From an uncultured Flavobacteriaceae bacterium (GTDB taxonomy: Bacteria > Bacteroidota > Bacteroidia > Flavobacteriales > Flavobacteriaceae), in contig CALLUG010000002.1 of assembly GCA_938011315.1 (NCBI GenBank), positions 1 to 64,000 on the forward strand: a stretch of DNA of 64,000 nt, in the 5' to 3' direction. Below the pieces are notes generated by a model, which searched no databases, was not told where the DNA came from, and saw only the letters and a program-made list of their open reading frames with translations. Below are positions 56,211 to 64,000 of this stretch, piece after piece. How positions within the stretch are numbered: the stretch's first letter is position 1; each line of letters begins with the position of its first letter. The translations under genes and the position numbers were made by a program.

Positions 56211-56853
56211 GATGATATGCATTTATAACAGATTGTCTTCCAATAGTTTTTGTAATAACATCTTTATCTAAATCCCATCCTCTTGCAGGCGAATACTCCC
56301 GACCGTACCAAATAATTTGCAAATGCAAGTCGTTCCATAAATCTTTAGGGAATAGACGTTTTGCATCTTTTTCGGTCTGTACTACATTTTTGCCATTACT
56401 TAAATTCCATCGATACATTAGTCGATGTATGTGAGTATCTACAGGAAATGCAGGAATACCAAAAGCTTGAGAAACAACTACACTTGCCGTTTTATGACCT
56501 ACAGCAGGAAACGTTTCTAAAGTTTTTAAATCATTAGGAACAATACCTTTGTATTTATCTACTAATATTTGTGACAACCCATAAATACCTTTTGCTTTCA
56601 TAGGCGATAAACCAACAGGTTTTATAATTTCTCTAATCGTTTCCACGGATAGTTTTACCATATCATAAGGATTATCTGCTCTTTCAAATAATAAAGGTGT
56701 AATTTTATTTACCCTTACATCGGTGCTTTGCGCAGATAACAATACGGCAATTAATAGCGTATAAGGATCTTTATGGTCCAAAGGAATTGGTATCTCAGGG
56801 TATAACTTATATAGTGTATTTATTACAAAATTTACTTTTTCTTGTTTGTTCAT
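56185..56853 (-). CDS. nth: Endonuclease III homologue without cysteines
   Basis: The protein has 222 residues of the HhH-GPD superfamily, which removes oxidised pyrimidines and nicks the DNA backbone. Features: LLSAQSTDVRVNKITP, the helix-hairpin-helix LETFPAVGHKTASVVVSQAF with the catalytic lysine, and PVDTHIHRLMYRW with the catalytic aspartate. The usual C-terminal Cys-x6-Cys-x2-Cys-x5-Cys iron-sulfur loop is replaced by GREYSPARGWDLDKDVITK; the whole protein contains no cysteine. It is divergent from bcp, with candidate -7 boxes on both strands between them. Confidence 0.93.
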   Translation of the reverse strand: MNKQEKVNFVINTLYKLYPEIPIPLDHKDPYTLLIAVLLSAQSTDVRVNKITPLLFERADNPYDMVKLSVETIREIIKPVGLSPMKAKGIYGLSQILVDKYKGIVPNDLKTLETFPAVGHKTASVVVSQAFGIPAFPVDTHIHRLMYRWNLSNGKNVVQTEKDAKRLFPKDLWNDLHLQIIWYGREYSPARGWDLDKDVITKTIGRQSVINAYHQKKSPNKN

Positions 56854-56888
56854 TACTTATATTTGTTTAATATCAAAGATAGCACAAT

Positions 56889-57344
56889 ATGAATACATTA
56901 AAAGTAGGAGATAAAGCTCCAGAATTCACCTCGAAAGACCAAGATGGCAATACTATTTCGCTTAGCGATTATAAAGGGAAAAAATTAATTATCTTCTTTT
57001 ACCCCAAAGCAAATACTCCAGGTTGTACTGCACAGGCTTGTAACTTAAATGATAATTACACGGCTTTAAAGGAAGAAGGTTACAGCATTTTGGGTGTTAG
57101 TGCCGACAATGAAAAGGCGCAATCCAAGTTTAGAAACAAATTTGATTTTACCTACCCATTATTAGCAGACGATGATAAGTCTGTCATTAATAGTTTTGGC
57201 GTTTGGGGACCTAAAAAATTTATGGGTAAAGTATATGATGGCATACATCGTACAACCTTTATTATTGATGAATCAGGAACTATAATTAAAATAATTGATA
57301 AGGTAAAAACTAAAGCACATACAGCTCAAATATTGCAGCAATAG
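56889..57344 (+). CDS. bcp: Thioredoxin-dependent peroxiredoxin (Bcp/PrxQ type)
   Basis: The protein has 151 residues, cytosolic, reducing hydrogen peroxide and organic peroxides. The active site is NTPGCTAQACNLND, with peroxidatic Cys46 and resolving Cys51 five residues later, the PrxQ pattern. GKVYDGIHRTTFIIDESG is the conserved C-terminal part. A -7 box TATATTTG lies at 56858-56865. The gene is followed by dispersed repeat copy C. Confidence 0.95.
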   Translation: MNTLKVGDKAPEFTSKDQDGNTISLSDYKGKKLIIFFYPKANTPGCTAQACNLNDNYTALKEEGYSILGVSADNEKAQSKFRNKFDFTYPLLADDDKSVINSFGVWGPKKFMGKVYDGIHRTTFIIDESGTIIKIIDKVKTKAHTAQILQQ

Positions 57345-57368
57345 ACCTAGCTGTATTATTATTTAAGT

Positions 57369-57440
57369 TAATACCAATTATTATTCAAAATAAGCTATAT
57401 CATATGATTTGTTTCTATTACGCCTATATCTCAATATAAA
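57369..57440 (-). repeat. Dispersed intergenic repeat, copy C (inverted)
   Basis: Read on the minus strand, the core cgtaatagaaacaaatcat then atagcttattttgaataa ends in ataattggtatta. It matches copies A and D at the cgcaatagaaac and tagcttattttga blocks and has the same attggtatta end. It lies in the gap between bcp and the zinc protease gene. Confidence 0.72.
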
Positions 57441-57514
57441 AAATTAAATAAATTAAAACATATCCGTTTTTAGCGCATAGTCTATGTTCTTTACAAAATT
57501 AACCAAACGTTTAA

Positions 57515-60001
57515 TCAGTTTTTAAGATCTAAAATTTTATTAATGCGGCTTAGGCAATCTCGATAATGATATTTAGTAATTGTATCTATAGGACGGTTAA
57601 GGGCAGAGAAGATACTCTGTTTCAAGGCGGTTAATTCGCCACGTACCAAAGCGCGTATATCAGACTGAGCGACGTTAAAAAATTGACTATTAGAGCCTCC
57701 TGTAGGCATTTCTTGAGTCATTAAAAACGACATACGCTCTATATAAGCTCGCTGTAAGTTACGACGATAAACACTTGTGTTTATAGCACTGTTAAGCTCA
57801 ATCCAAAGTCCTTTTCTAAGGGATTCTAGCATATCTATAGCGCTGTAATTATTTGGGTCTATGGCTTCATGATCCATTAACCGCCCTAAACGACTAAAGC
57901 TTAGCAGTCCATTTAAGTACCTATTTTGATAGCGGTTTAACCGGTTTATATACCCTGCGTAATCAATATTTAACAGCAATTGTTTATCTACTAACCAAGC
58001 CGGTGTTGTAAACGCATTGTCATGTAACCATTGTATTGAAGCTTTTTGTAATGCTTTTGGCACTGCTTGATAAGAAATGCCTCCTTGGCTTGGGGTAATT
58101 ATATTTTCATAAACGCCTCCTACATTAGTTAATACATGCCCTATATACCTATTCCAACAGGCTAACAATTCGCCATAAAGTTCTTCCAAGTCATCATAAT
58201 TATTAGTAGTATCACTTGTCCATTCTTGTAAGTGCTCTGTGACGTATTTTAGGTTTTTAAGAGCATAATCACCAGCTTTTATGGCATTATTACCAATATC
58301 TTCTGTTTGAGACTTTGGATCAAAACGACTTGCTTGACGGCCATATACATACTTTGGGTTGCCTGCTTTTTCAACAATCCAAGCGTTTAATGTTTTTAAC
58401 TCTTTTTCTGGTGAGTTTGCTCCTTGTATTTTGCGGTATCCCCAGTTAATTGCATAATCGTCATAAGGTCCCATTTGGCGTACAAAACGAATATTAGTAT
58501 CTCCAGGTTGAGCAATATAATTATAACGTGCATAATCCATAATAGTAGTAGCAATACCATTTTGTTGAGTAAATGCGCCATTGCGATAATTTTCTACATC
58601 ATAGGCTTTACTGGCACTCATATTATGTGGCAAGCCTAAAGCATGGCCAACCTCATGAGCAATAACCATTTTCATCATCTCTCCAATATCTTCTGCTGGG
58701 GTATTTAATGTTCTTGCAGAAGGATTGGCTGCACCAGTTTCTAACAGGTAACGATTCCTGTATGATCGTAAATGATTATGATACCAGATAATATCACTTT
58801 CTATAATCTCCCCGCTTCTAGGGTCAGAAACACTAGGCCCTATAGCGTTTCTAGTTGTACTTGCTACGTATCGAATAACGGAATATCGTATGTCCTCTGG
58901 GCTAAAGTCTGGATCTTCTGCCTTAGTAGGTGGATATTTTGCTATAATTGCATTTTTAAATCCAGCAGCTTCAAATGGTTTTTGCCATAATTCAACGCCT
59001 TCTTTAATATATTTTCTTAAATTCTTGGGTGTTGCAGGATCTAAATAATAAATAATTGGTTTTACAGGTTCTACTAATTCTCCTCTAGCATAAGCTTCAG
59101 GGTCTTTTGGTTCCATACGCCACCTACGAATGTAGGTTTTAGTATCGGCTTTTAACTCATTACTTCCGTAATCGACTTGGTTAAAAGTAAACCACCCTAC
59201 CCTATCGTCGGCAAAACGCTTTTGCATAGGTGTCTCTGGAAGTAATATCATAGACTGATTCATTTGAATGCTAATTGCACCTATACTTCCAAACGATGGT
59301 GGTGCAGATGCGGTATAAGTCATATCCTGAATAACCTCTATGTTTTTAGGGAAACTTTTTACTTCATTAATAAAACTTCTTGAGGCATCTAAGTTTCTAA
59401 CTTTATAAGTGCTTCGTAAACGTCCTGGTATGCCACTTATTGCTTTTACATCCGTGTTGTAAAGGTTAGTAACATCTACAACAACTGCTGAGGAGTCTTT
59501 GCTAATTGTTGCAATATTAAACGCATAAATTGTAGGTTCGTAATTATTTTGTTTCACAGAAATACTAATAGGTAAATTGTCGTCTGCTACGGCATTATAC
59601 GATTTTTCTTTAAGCAAAACCTTATCATAAACACGTTCCCAAGCAATAAGTCGTTCGCTGGTTTTTGTTCCTGCATTAAAAAAACCTCCACCTAGGTTAG
59701 AAGGTAATTTTGCTATACGGCTTACCAGTAACATATCTTTCCCTAAATATTTTATTGGAATTTCATAAAAATAGCGTTGCCCTATTTTATGCACTGTAAA
59801 CAATCCATCATCTGAAATAGCATCTTTTGTAATAACACTATCATAGGGCCGTATGTTTCCTTTGTTTTTCGGTTTAGTGGGTTTTGTAGTTACGATAGTG
59901 GTTTTAGCTTGTTTTTTCTTTTTGCGTTTAGACTGTGCTTCAGCTACAATAGGACTAAAACAAAATAAAAATATTACAGTAACAAGCAAGGCATTTTTCA
60001 T
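57515..60001 (-). CDS. Zinc-dependent metalloprotease with DUF5117, DUF5118 and DUF4953
   Basis: The protein has 828 residues from the ATG at 60001; an in-frame ATG seven codons upstream precedes a poorer signal. Signal MKNALLVTVIFLFCFSPIVA is followed by a basic linker (KRKKKKQ). N-terminal beta-rich DUF5118/DUF5117 modules run to about residue 350. Then a zinc motif, HEVGHALGLPHN, at about 448, typical of metzincins with a third histidine in LPHN. Members are large exported proteases of Bacteroidota. The substrate is unknown. It stands alone in the minus direction. Confidence 0.9.
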   Translation of the reverse strand: MKNALLVTVIFLFCFSPIVAEAQSKRKKKKQAKTTIVTTKPTKPKNKGNIRPYDSVITKDAISDDGLFTVHKIGQRYFYEIPIKYLGKDMLLVSRIAKLPSNLGGGFFNAGTKTSERLIAWERVYDKVLLKEKSYNAVADDNLPISISVKQNNYEPTIYAFNIATISKDSSAVVVDVTNLYNTDVKAISGIPGRLRSTYKVRNLDASRSFINEVKSFPKNIEVIQDMTYTASAPPSFGSIGAISIQMNQSMILLPETPMQKRFADDRVGWFTFNQVDYGSNELKADTKTYIRRWRMEPKDPEAYARGELVEPVKPIIYYLDPATPKNLRKYIKEGVELWQKPFEAAGFKNAIIAKYPPTKAEDPDFSPEDIRYSVIRYVASTTRNAIGPSVSDPRSGEIIESDIIWYHNHLRSYRNRYLLETGAANPSARTLNTPAEDIGEMMKMVIAHEVGHALGLPHNMSASKAYDVENYRNGAFTQQNGIATTIMDYARYNYIAQPGDTNIRFVRQMGPYDDYAINWGYRKIQGANSPEKELKTLNAWIVEKAGNPKYVYGRQASRFDPKSQTEDIGNNAIKAGDYALKNLKYVTEHLQEWTSDTTNNYDDLEELYGELLACWNRYIGHVLTNVGGVYENIITPSQGGISYQAVPKALQKASIQWLHDNAFTTPAWLVDKQLLLNIDYAGYINRLNRYQNRYLNGLLSFSRLGRLMDHEAIDPNNYSAIDMLESLRKGLWIELNSAINTSVYRRNLQRAYIERMSFLMTQEMPTGGSNSQFFNVAQSDIRALVRGELTALKQSIFSALNRPIDTITKYHYRDCLSRINKILDLKN

Positions 60002-60162
60002 AAGGCATCGTTTTAATATCATACGGTATAAATGTAATTAAAAGCAAATGAATTTCTATCTTATTTTGTAAAAATATTAATCAAGTATGTGTTTTAAAAA
60101 ACACAAGCATAGCTATTTAATATTAGTTCATCTGTATTACTTTTGTACTTTAATTTAAAACC

Positions 60163-60447
60163 ATGATTTCATTATTTAAAATCTTTAAAATTGTCGCTTT
60201 TTTAGAAGGTTTATCCTATATTTTATTACTTGGCATTGCAACACCGGTTAAGTATCTCTTAAACGACCCATCGTATGTAAAATTATTAGGGATGCCGCAT
60301 GGGTTATTATTTGTAAGTTACATTGTTTTAGCATTTTTACTCAAACCAAGACAACAATGGTCTTTTAAAGTTTTTGTAATTATTGTTATTGCTTCTGTTA
60401 TTCCTTTTGGTACATTTTATATTGATAGGAGGTACTTAAAATATTAA
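60163..60447 (+). CDS. DUF3817 domain membrane protein
   Basis: The protein has 94 residues with three membrane segments. FKIVAFLEGLSYILLLGIATPVKY is the DUF3817 opening, followed by the conserved MPHGLLFV. Members are small inner-membrane proteins of unknown function. It precedes the MscS gene by three bases, so both are on one transcript. A -7 box TACTTTTG lies at 60138-60145. Confidence 0.88.
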   Translation: MISLFKIFKIVAFLEGLSYILLLGIATPVKYLLNDPSYVKLLGMPHGLLFVSYIVLAFLLKPRQQWSFKVFVIIVIASVIPFGTFYIDRRYLKY

Positions 60448-60450
60448 ACT

Positions 60451-61701
60451 ATGGATAGATTAAGCCATTTAGTTTACGATTATTTAGTTGCACATAATGT
60501 GACGCATAGTATTGCAATATACCTCAATTTAATTGCATTAATTATTGTGGTAAGTATTGTTGTTTTTTGTATCGATTATGTGATAAGAAAACTATTACTC
60601 ACAACATTTACGAAGTTTGCAAAACGCTCAAAATCTAAATTTGATGACATTTTAATTGCAAATAAGGTGTCTAGAAATATTGCACATATCATTCCTTTAT
60701 ATCTTAGCATAAAAGCTCTACCATACGTTCTAACCGATTTTCATAATACTATTGAAATTTTTATTGCCAAAAGTTTACAAGTTATCGGCGTCATATTGGT
60801 GTTGTGGGTGGTAAGAAGTGTTCTTAATGCACTGAAAGATTTTTTTAAAACACTTCCTAGATTTAAAGATAAGCCTATAGATAGTTACATACAGGTCTTT
60901 ATGATTTTTGCTTGGATTGTTGGATTTATATTTACAATAGTTGTTGTAAACAATGTAGAGTGGAAAGTGTTTTTTGCTACTATTGGTGGGGCTACTGCCA
61001 TTATTATTTTAATTTTCAGAGATACTATATTGGGTTTTGTGGCTAGCATACAGGTATCTATTAACGATATGGTACGCATTGGCGATTGGATAACCATGGA
61101 AAAATATGGTGCTGATGGCGACGTTACTGAAATTAATTTATCGACTGTTAAGGTTCAAAACTTTGACAAAACCATCACAACAATTCCAACATATGCTTTA
61201 ATTTCTGATTCGTTTAGAAACTGGAGAGGTATGGTAAACTCCAACGGTAGAAGAATTAAAAGAGCGTTGCACATAAAGTTAGAAAGCATAAAATATCTTA
61301 CTAAAGATGATTTAAGTAACCTAAAAGATATCGAAATTATCTCTAATTATCTAAGCCAACGAGAAACCGATATTAATAACTATAATACCGCAAATAATAT
61401 TAATAAAAAAGTTTTGCTTAACGGACGAAACCTAACTAATATTGGTGTTTTTAGAAAGTATATTGAAACCTACTTAAAATCGCATTCTGCTATTAATAAA
61501 GAAATGATGATTATGGCGCGACAGTTAGCTCCAACTACCCAAGGTGTTCCTTTAGAAATATATGCCTTTAGTAAAGACAAGCGCTGGGAAAATTATGAAT
61601 ATATAATGTCCGATATTTTTGATCACTTAATTTCTGCTGTACCATATTTTAATTTAGAATTGTTTGAGCAACCTAATAGTAGTAGCTTTTTGAGCACATA
61701 A
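60451..61701 (+). CDS. Mechanosensitive channel, MscS family (YbdG-like)
   Basis: The protein has 416 residues. About five membrane segments precede the MscS pore helix (GGATAIIILIFRDTILGFVASI), then the beta domain DMVRIGDWITMEKYGADGDV and the TIPTYALISDSFRNWRGM stretch. This order and the YGADGDV insertion resemble the YbdG miniconductance branch. It releases solutes in osmotic downshock. It is translated three bases after DUF3817, which may be a partner or passenger. Confidence 0.9.
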   Translation: MDRLSHLVYDYLVAHNVTHSIAIYLNLIALIIVVSIVVFCIDYVIRKLLLTTFTKFAKRSKSKFDDILIANKVSRNIAHIIPLYLSIKALPYVLTDFHNTIEIFIAKSLQVIGVILVLWVVRSVLNALKDFFKTLPRFKDKPIDSYIQVFMIFAWIVGFIFTIVVVNNVEWKVFFATIGGATAIIILIFRDTILGFVASIQVSINDMVRIGDWITMEKYGADGDVTEINLSTVKVQNFDKTITTIPTYALISDSFRNWRGMVNSNGRRIKRALHIKLESIKYLTKDDLSNLKDIEIISNYLSQRETDINNYNTANNINKKVLLNGRNLTNIGVFRKYIETYLKSHSAINKEMMIMARQLAPTTQGVPLEIYAFSKDKRWENYEYIMSDIFDHLISAVPYFNLELFEQPNSSSFLST

Positions 61702-61885
61702 CAAATTTTGTTTATAAACACCTAATTAGAGAAGTAAATATAATAACGACTTTACCGCCTTATTGTTTACTAAAATGTGTGCTTTTATTCATACCTTAAT
61801 CCTCAATTAACCTAGGATATAAGTAGCCTGAATTATCTAAAAAATTTCCTTTTTTTAAGTTATTACACTGAACAGAAATAGCCTT

Positions 61886-61928
61886 AAATAAAAAAAATCC
61901 ATAAGTGTTTTTATGGATTTTTTTATTT
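61886..61928 (-). terminator. Terminator of the tRNA-Pro transcript
   Basis: aaat-A8-tccataa pairs with ttatgga-T7-attt around a short loop. It lies four bases past the tRNA 3' end on the minus strand. It may also end the MscS transcript on the plus strand. Confidence 0.82.
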
Positions 61929-61932
61929 AAAG

Positions 61933-62007
61933 TCGGGGTGGCAGGATTCGAACCTGCGGCCTCCACGTCCCAAACGTGGCGCGATAACCGGGCTACGCTA
62001 CACCCCG
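61933..62007 (-). tRNA. tRNA-Pro (anticodon UGG)
   Basis: A 75-base cloverleaf on the minus strand. The acceptor stem CGGGGTG pairs with CACCCCG, with discriminator A. The anticodon stem CCACG/CGTGG encloses TTTGGGA, giving UGG. The T arm GCAGGTTCGAATCCTGC is canonical. CCA is not encoded. A -7 box TATATTTG on the minus strand lies at 62038-62045. Confidence 0.97.
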
Positions 62008-62151
62008 AATTAAATTTTGAAATTTAAATTAGGACTGCAAATATACTCTTATTTTACAATAAAAAAATGAAACTTATTAAAAGTTTTGTTTGCTATTACA
62101 AATCAACAATTTAAGGCTTAATCTGCTGTGCATTTACGCTAAGTTAATTTT

Positions 62152-62256
62152 ATACCAATTTGTTATTTAAAAATGAACTATAAATAATTTGGAATATAGT
62201 GTATTTAGACGCAATAGAAACGAATGATGTAGCTTGTTTTGAGTCATAATTGGTAT
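62152..62256 (+). repeat. Dispersed intergenic repeat, copy D (most complete, with terminal inverted repeats)
   Basis: About 105 bases bounded by ataccaat (62152-62159) and attggtat (62249-62256), perfect inverted ends. The core, acgcaatagaaacgaatgatgtagcttgttttgagtca in two pieces, matches copies A, B and C. It has no coding capacity. A MITE-like origin is a fair reading, but no transposase or target duplication is evident. Confidence 0.72.
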
Positions 62257-62365
62257 TAATTCTATTTTATACATTTTTTGTAGATTTTGAAATCTATATG
62301 AGCATAACACCACATACATAAAGCTCTAATCATTTATCTTTGTAGCTTAGTAATTAGTTATCGTA

Positions 62366-63883
62366 ATGAACAAAAATGTAATTTTAATGATTCTTGATGG
62401 CTGGGGAACCTCATCAAACCCTAAAGTTTCTGCAATTGATAAGGCAAATACTCCTTTTATAGACTCGCTTTATAAAACATATCCAAATGCAAGTTTACGA
62501 ACAGACGGATTACATGTAGGTTTACCAGAAGGACAAATGGGCAATAGCGAAGTAGGGCACTTAAACTTAGGTGCTGGGCGTATTGTATATCAAGATTTAA
62601 CAAAGATTAACCTCGCTGTTAAGCATAAAACACTTCAAAACCAATCGGTACTAAAACAAGCATTAACAGAAGCAAAAGCAAGGAATAGAAATGTACATTT
62701 TTTAGGCTTAGTAAGTGATGGCGGTGTGCATTCGCACATTAATCATCTTTACGAATTACTCAATATTACAACACTTTATGATTTAGACCATGTATTTGTT
62801 CATGCATTTACAGATGGTCGTGATGTCGATCCAAAATCTGGACATCATTTTATTTCCAATTTAGAAAACCATATCAAAAACACTAGAGTAAAATTAGCTA
62901 GTATTACAGGCAGATACTATGCTATGGATAGAGATAACAGATGGGAACGTATTAAATTAGCCTACGATGCCCTAGTGAATGGCATTGGAGAGAAATCAAA
63001 AAACGCAGTACAATCTGTTAAAAACAACTATAATAACGGAATTACAGACGAGTTTATAAAGCCCATTATTATGCTTGATGATAACAACAAACCAATAACT
63101 ACAATTAGGGAAGACGACCTTGTTATCTTTTTTAATTTCAGGACAGACCGAGGTCGAGAGTTAACTCAGGCACTTTCTCAAAAAGATTTTCATGACTATA
63201 AAATGCAAAAATTAAACTTGCATTATATTACAATGACTAACTATGACGACACGTTTATAAATGTAACACCAATATTTAACAAAGATAACCTAACACATAC
63301 ATTGGGAGAAGTGTTAGAGCAGCACCATAAAACACAAATACGCATTGCTGAAACCGAAAAGTATCCTCACGTTACCTTTTTCTTTTCAGGGGGGCGAGAA
63401 ACTCCTTTTAATGGTGAAAAACGTATTTTAAAAAACTCTCCTAAAGTGGCTACCTACGATTTAAAACCAGAAATGAGCGCCTACGATTTAACTGAAGCAC
63501 TCATTCCAGAACTACAAAATACAACAACCAATTTTGTGTGTCTTAATTTTGCTAATGGCGATATGGTTGGACATACAGGAGTTATGAATGCTGCCATTAA
63601 AGCCTGTGAAGCAGTGGATGAATGTGTAAAAAGAATAATAACAACAGCATTGCAAAATAATTATACGACACTCTTAATTGCAGATCATGGTAATTGCGAG
63701 ATTATGGTTAACCCAGACGGCAGTCCTAACACGGCACACACAACCAATCCTGTGCCCATAGTGTTAGTTGACAAAGAATTAAAATCAATAAAACAAGGGA
63801 TTTTAGGCGATGTTGCACCTACAATCCTCAAGCTTATGGGCATTCCAAAACCCATAGAAATGAGTCAAAAATCACTTATCTAG
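62366..63883 (+). CDS. gpmI: 2,3-bisphosphoglycerate-independent phosphoglycerate mutase
   Basis: GpmI interconverts 3- and 2-phosphoglycerate in glycolysis, using two manganese ions. The protein has 505 residues. MILDGWGTS gives the first metal Asp, and the phospho-acceptor Ser61 lies in MGNSEVGHLNLGAGRIVYQD. Further sites: DGRDVDPKSG, GRYYAMDRDNRWER, FNFRTDRGRELTQA, FANGDMVGHTG and ADHGNCE. A -7 box TATCTTTG lies at 62335-62342. The gene is complete within the window. Confidence 0.97.
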   Translation: MNKNVILMILDGWGTSSNPKVSAIDKANTPFIDSLYKTYPNASLRTDGLHVGLPEGQMGNSEVGHLNLGAGRIVYQDLTKINLAVKHKTLQNQSVLKQALTEAKARNRNVHFLGLVSDGGVHSHINHLYELLNITTLYDLDHVFVHAFTDGRDVDPKSGHHFISNLENHIKNTRVKLASITGRYYAMDRDNRWERIKLAYDALVNGIGEKSKNAVQSVKNNYNNGITDEFIKPIIMLDDNNKPITTIREDDLVIFFNFRTDRGRELTQALSQKDFHDYKMQKLNLHYITMTNYDDTFINVTPIFNKDNLTHTLGEVLEQHHKTQIRIAETEKYPHVTFFFSGGRETPFNGEKRILKNSPKVATYDLKPEMSAYDLTEALIPELQNTTTNFVCLNFANGDMVGHTGVMNAAIKACEAVDECVKRIITTALQNNYTTLLIADHGNCEIMVNPDGSPNTAHTTNPVPIVLVDKELKSIKQGILGDVAPTILKLMGIPKPIEMSQKSLI

Positions 63884-64000
63884 TGAATTTCAACAAACAA
63901 ATTAAACTAAATAATTATCGTATTTTTGTATTCATTTTCACTAAAATCACAGTAAAGTCTATTCAGAAGTTAATACTTACAAACAAAAGAATAAGTAAAA
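63884..64000. other. Window end, non-coding
   Basis: About 117 bases after gpmI. It contains TATTTTTG at 63921-63928, a possible -7 box for a gene beyond the window, but with no TTG at the right distance. No other feature is seen. Confidence 0.4.

Overview
The window is chromosomal DNA from a marine-type member of the family Flavobacteriaceae (phylum Bacteroidota). Several features support this: AT-rich sequence (about one third GC by eye, not computed), promoters of the TTG / TAnnTTTG type, A-rich translation starts without strong Shine-Dalgarno sites, a type IX secretion C-terminal sorting domain, CarboxypepD_reg plus TonB-dependent receptors, and families largely confined to this group (DUF6705, DUF6146, DUF6787, DUF4856, DUF5916). 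Nothing suggests a prophage, a plasmid or CRISPR.

Layout. At 1-900 there is a small patch of genome debris: the end of an IS982-family insertion sequence, a DUF6705 gene that has lost its 5' end beside it, and a second orphan signal-peptide start that runs into a dispersed repeat. From 0.9 to 9.97 kb come a WG-repeat protein, two small exported proteins, a LysE exporter with pyrD, pepT, a membrane-anchored coiled-coil protein, a ZIP transporter with a methyltransferase, and a THUMP-type RNA methyltransferase. At 9.97-17.3 kb is a complete trp operon (trpE-G-D-C-F-B-A). It is preceded by a promoter, a Trp-Trp leader peptide and an attenuator hairpin, and it ends in an exported protein of unknown role. 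At 17.5-25.6 kb are a 1,412-residue T9SS cargo protein with a metalloprotease-like head and near-identical tandem repeats, then a probable metal-uptake locus (small CxxC protein, TonB-dependent receptor, acidic lipoprotein). At 25.6-31.1 kb are two small DUF proteins, a DUF937 protein, serA, serC, an acyl-CoA reductase and a divergent two-cluster ferredoxin.

From 31.2 to 39.9 kb lie a carboxypeptidase-like-domain protein and a likely iron-acquisition and storage block read right to left: DUF4856 lipoprotein, imelysin, HTTM membrane protein, FecA-like receptor, ferritin. From 40 to 45.4 kb are HMG-CoA lyase, tRNA-Gly(UCC), a monomeric NADP isocitrate dehydrogenase and a long-chain acyl-CoA ligase. 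From 45.5 to 54.9 kb are two overlapping msrB genes (one lipoprotein, one cytosolic), an M48 peptidase lipoprotein, a UMF1-type MFS transporter, TspO, a LolD-like ATPase with a methyltransferase, a DUF5916 outer-membrane protein, msrA and folE. From 55 to 64 kb are an ECF-type sigma factor followed by a 47-codon gene, an endonuclease III without any cysteine, a Bcp peroxiredoxin, a large zinc metalloprotease, DUF3817, a YbdG-like MscS channel, tRNA-Pro(UGG) and gpmI.

Most of the window is ordinary core metabolism. The signals that deserve a second look are the trp leader with a readable antiterminator, the unknown exported protein at the end of the trp operon, a four-copy dispersed repeat with terminal inverted repeats in its most complete copy, the recent internal repeats of the T9SS protein, the iron block with a palindrome next to its promoter, and the cysteine-free Nth. 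I found no convincing wholly new multi-gene defence or biosynthetic system.
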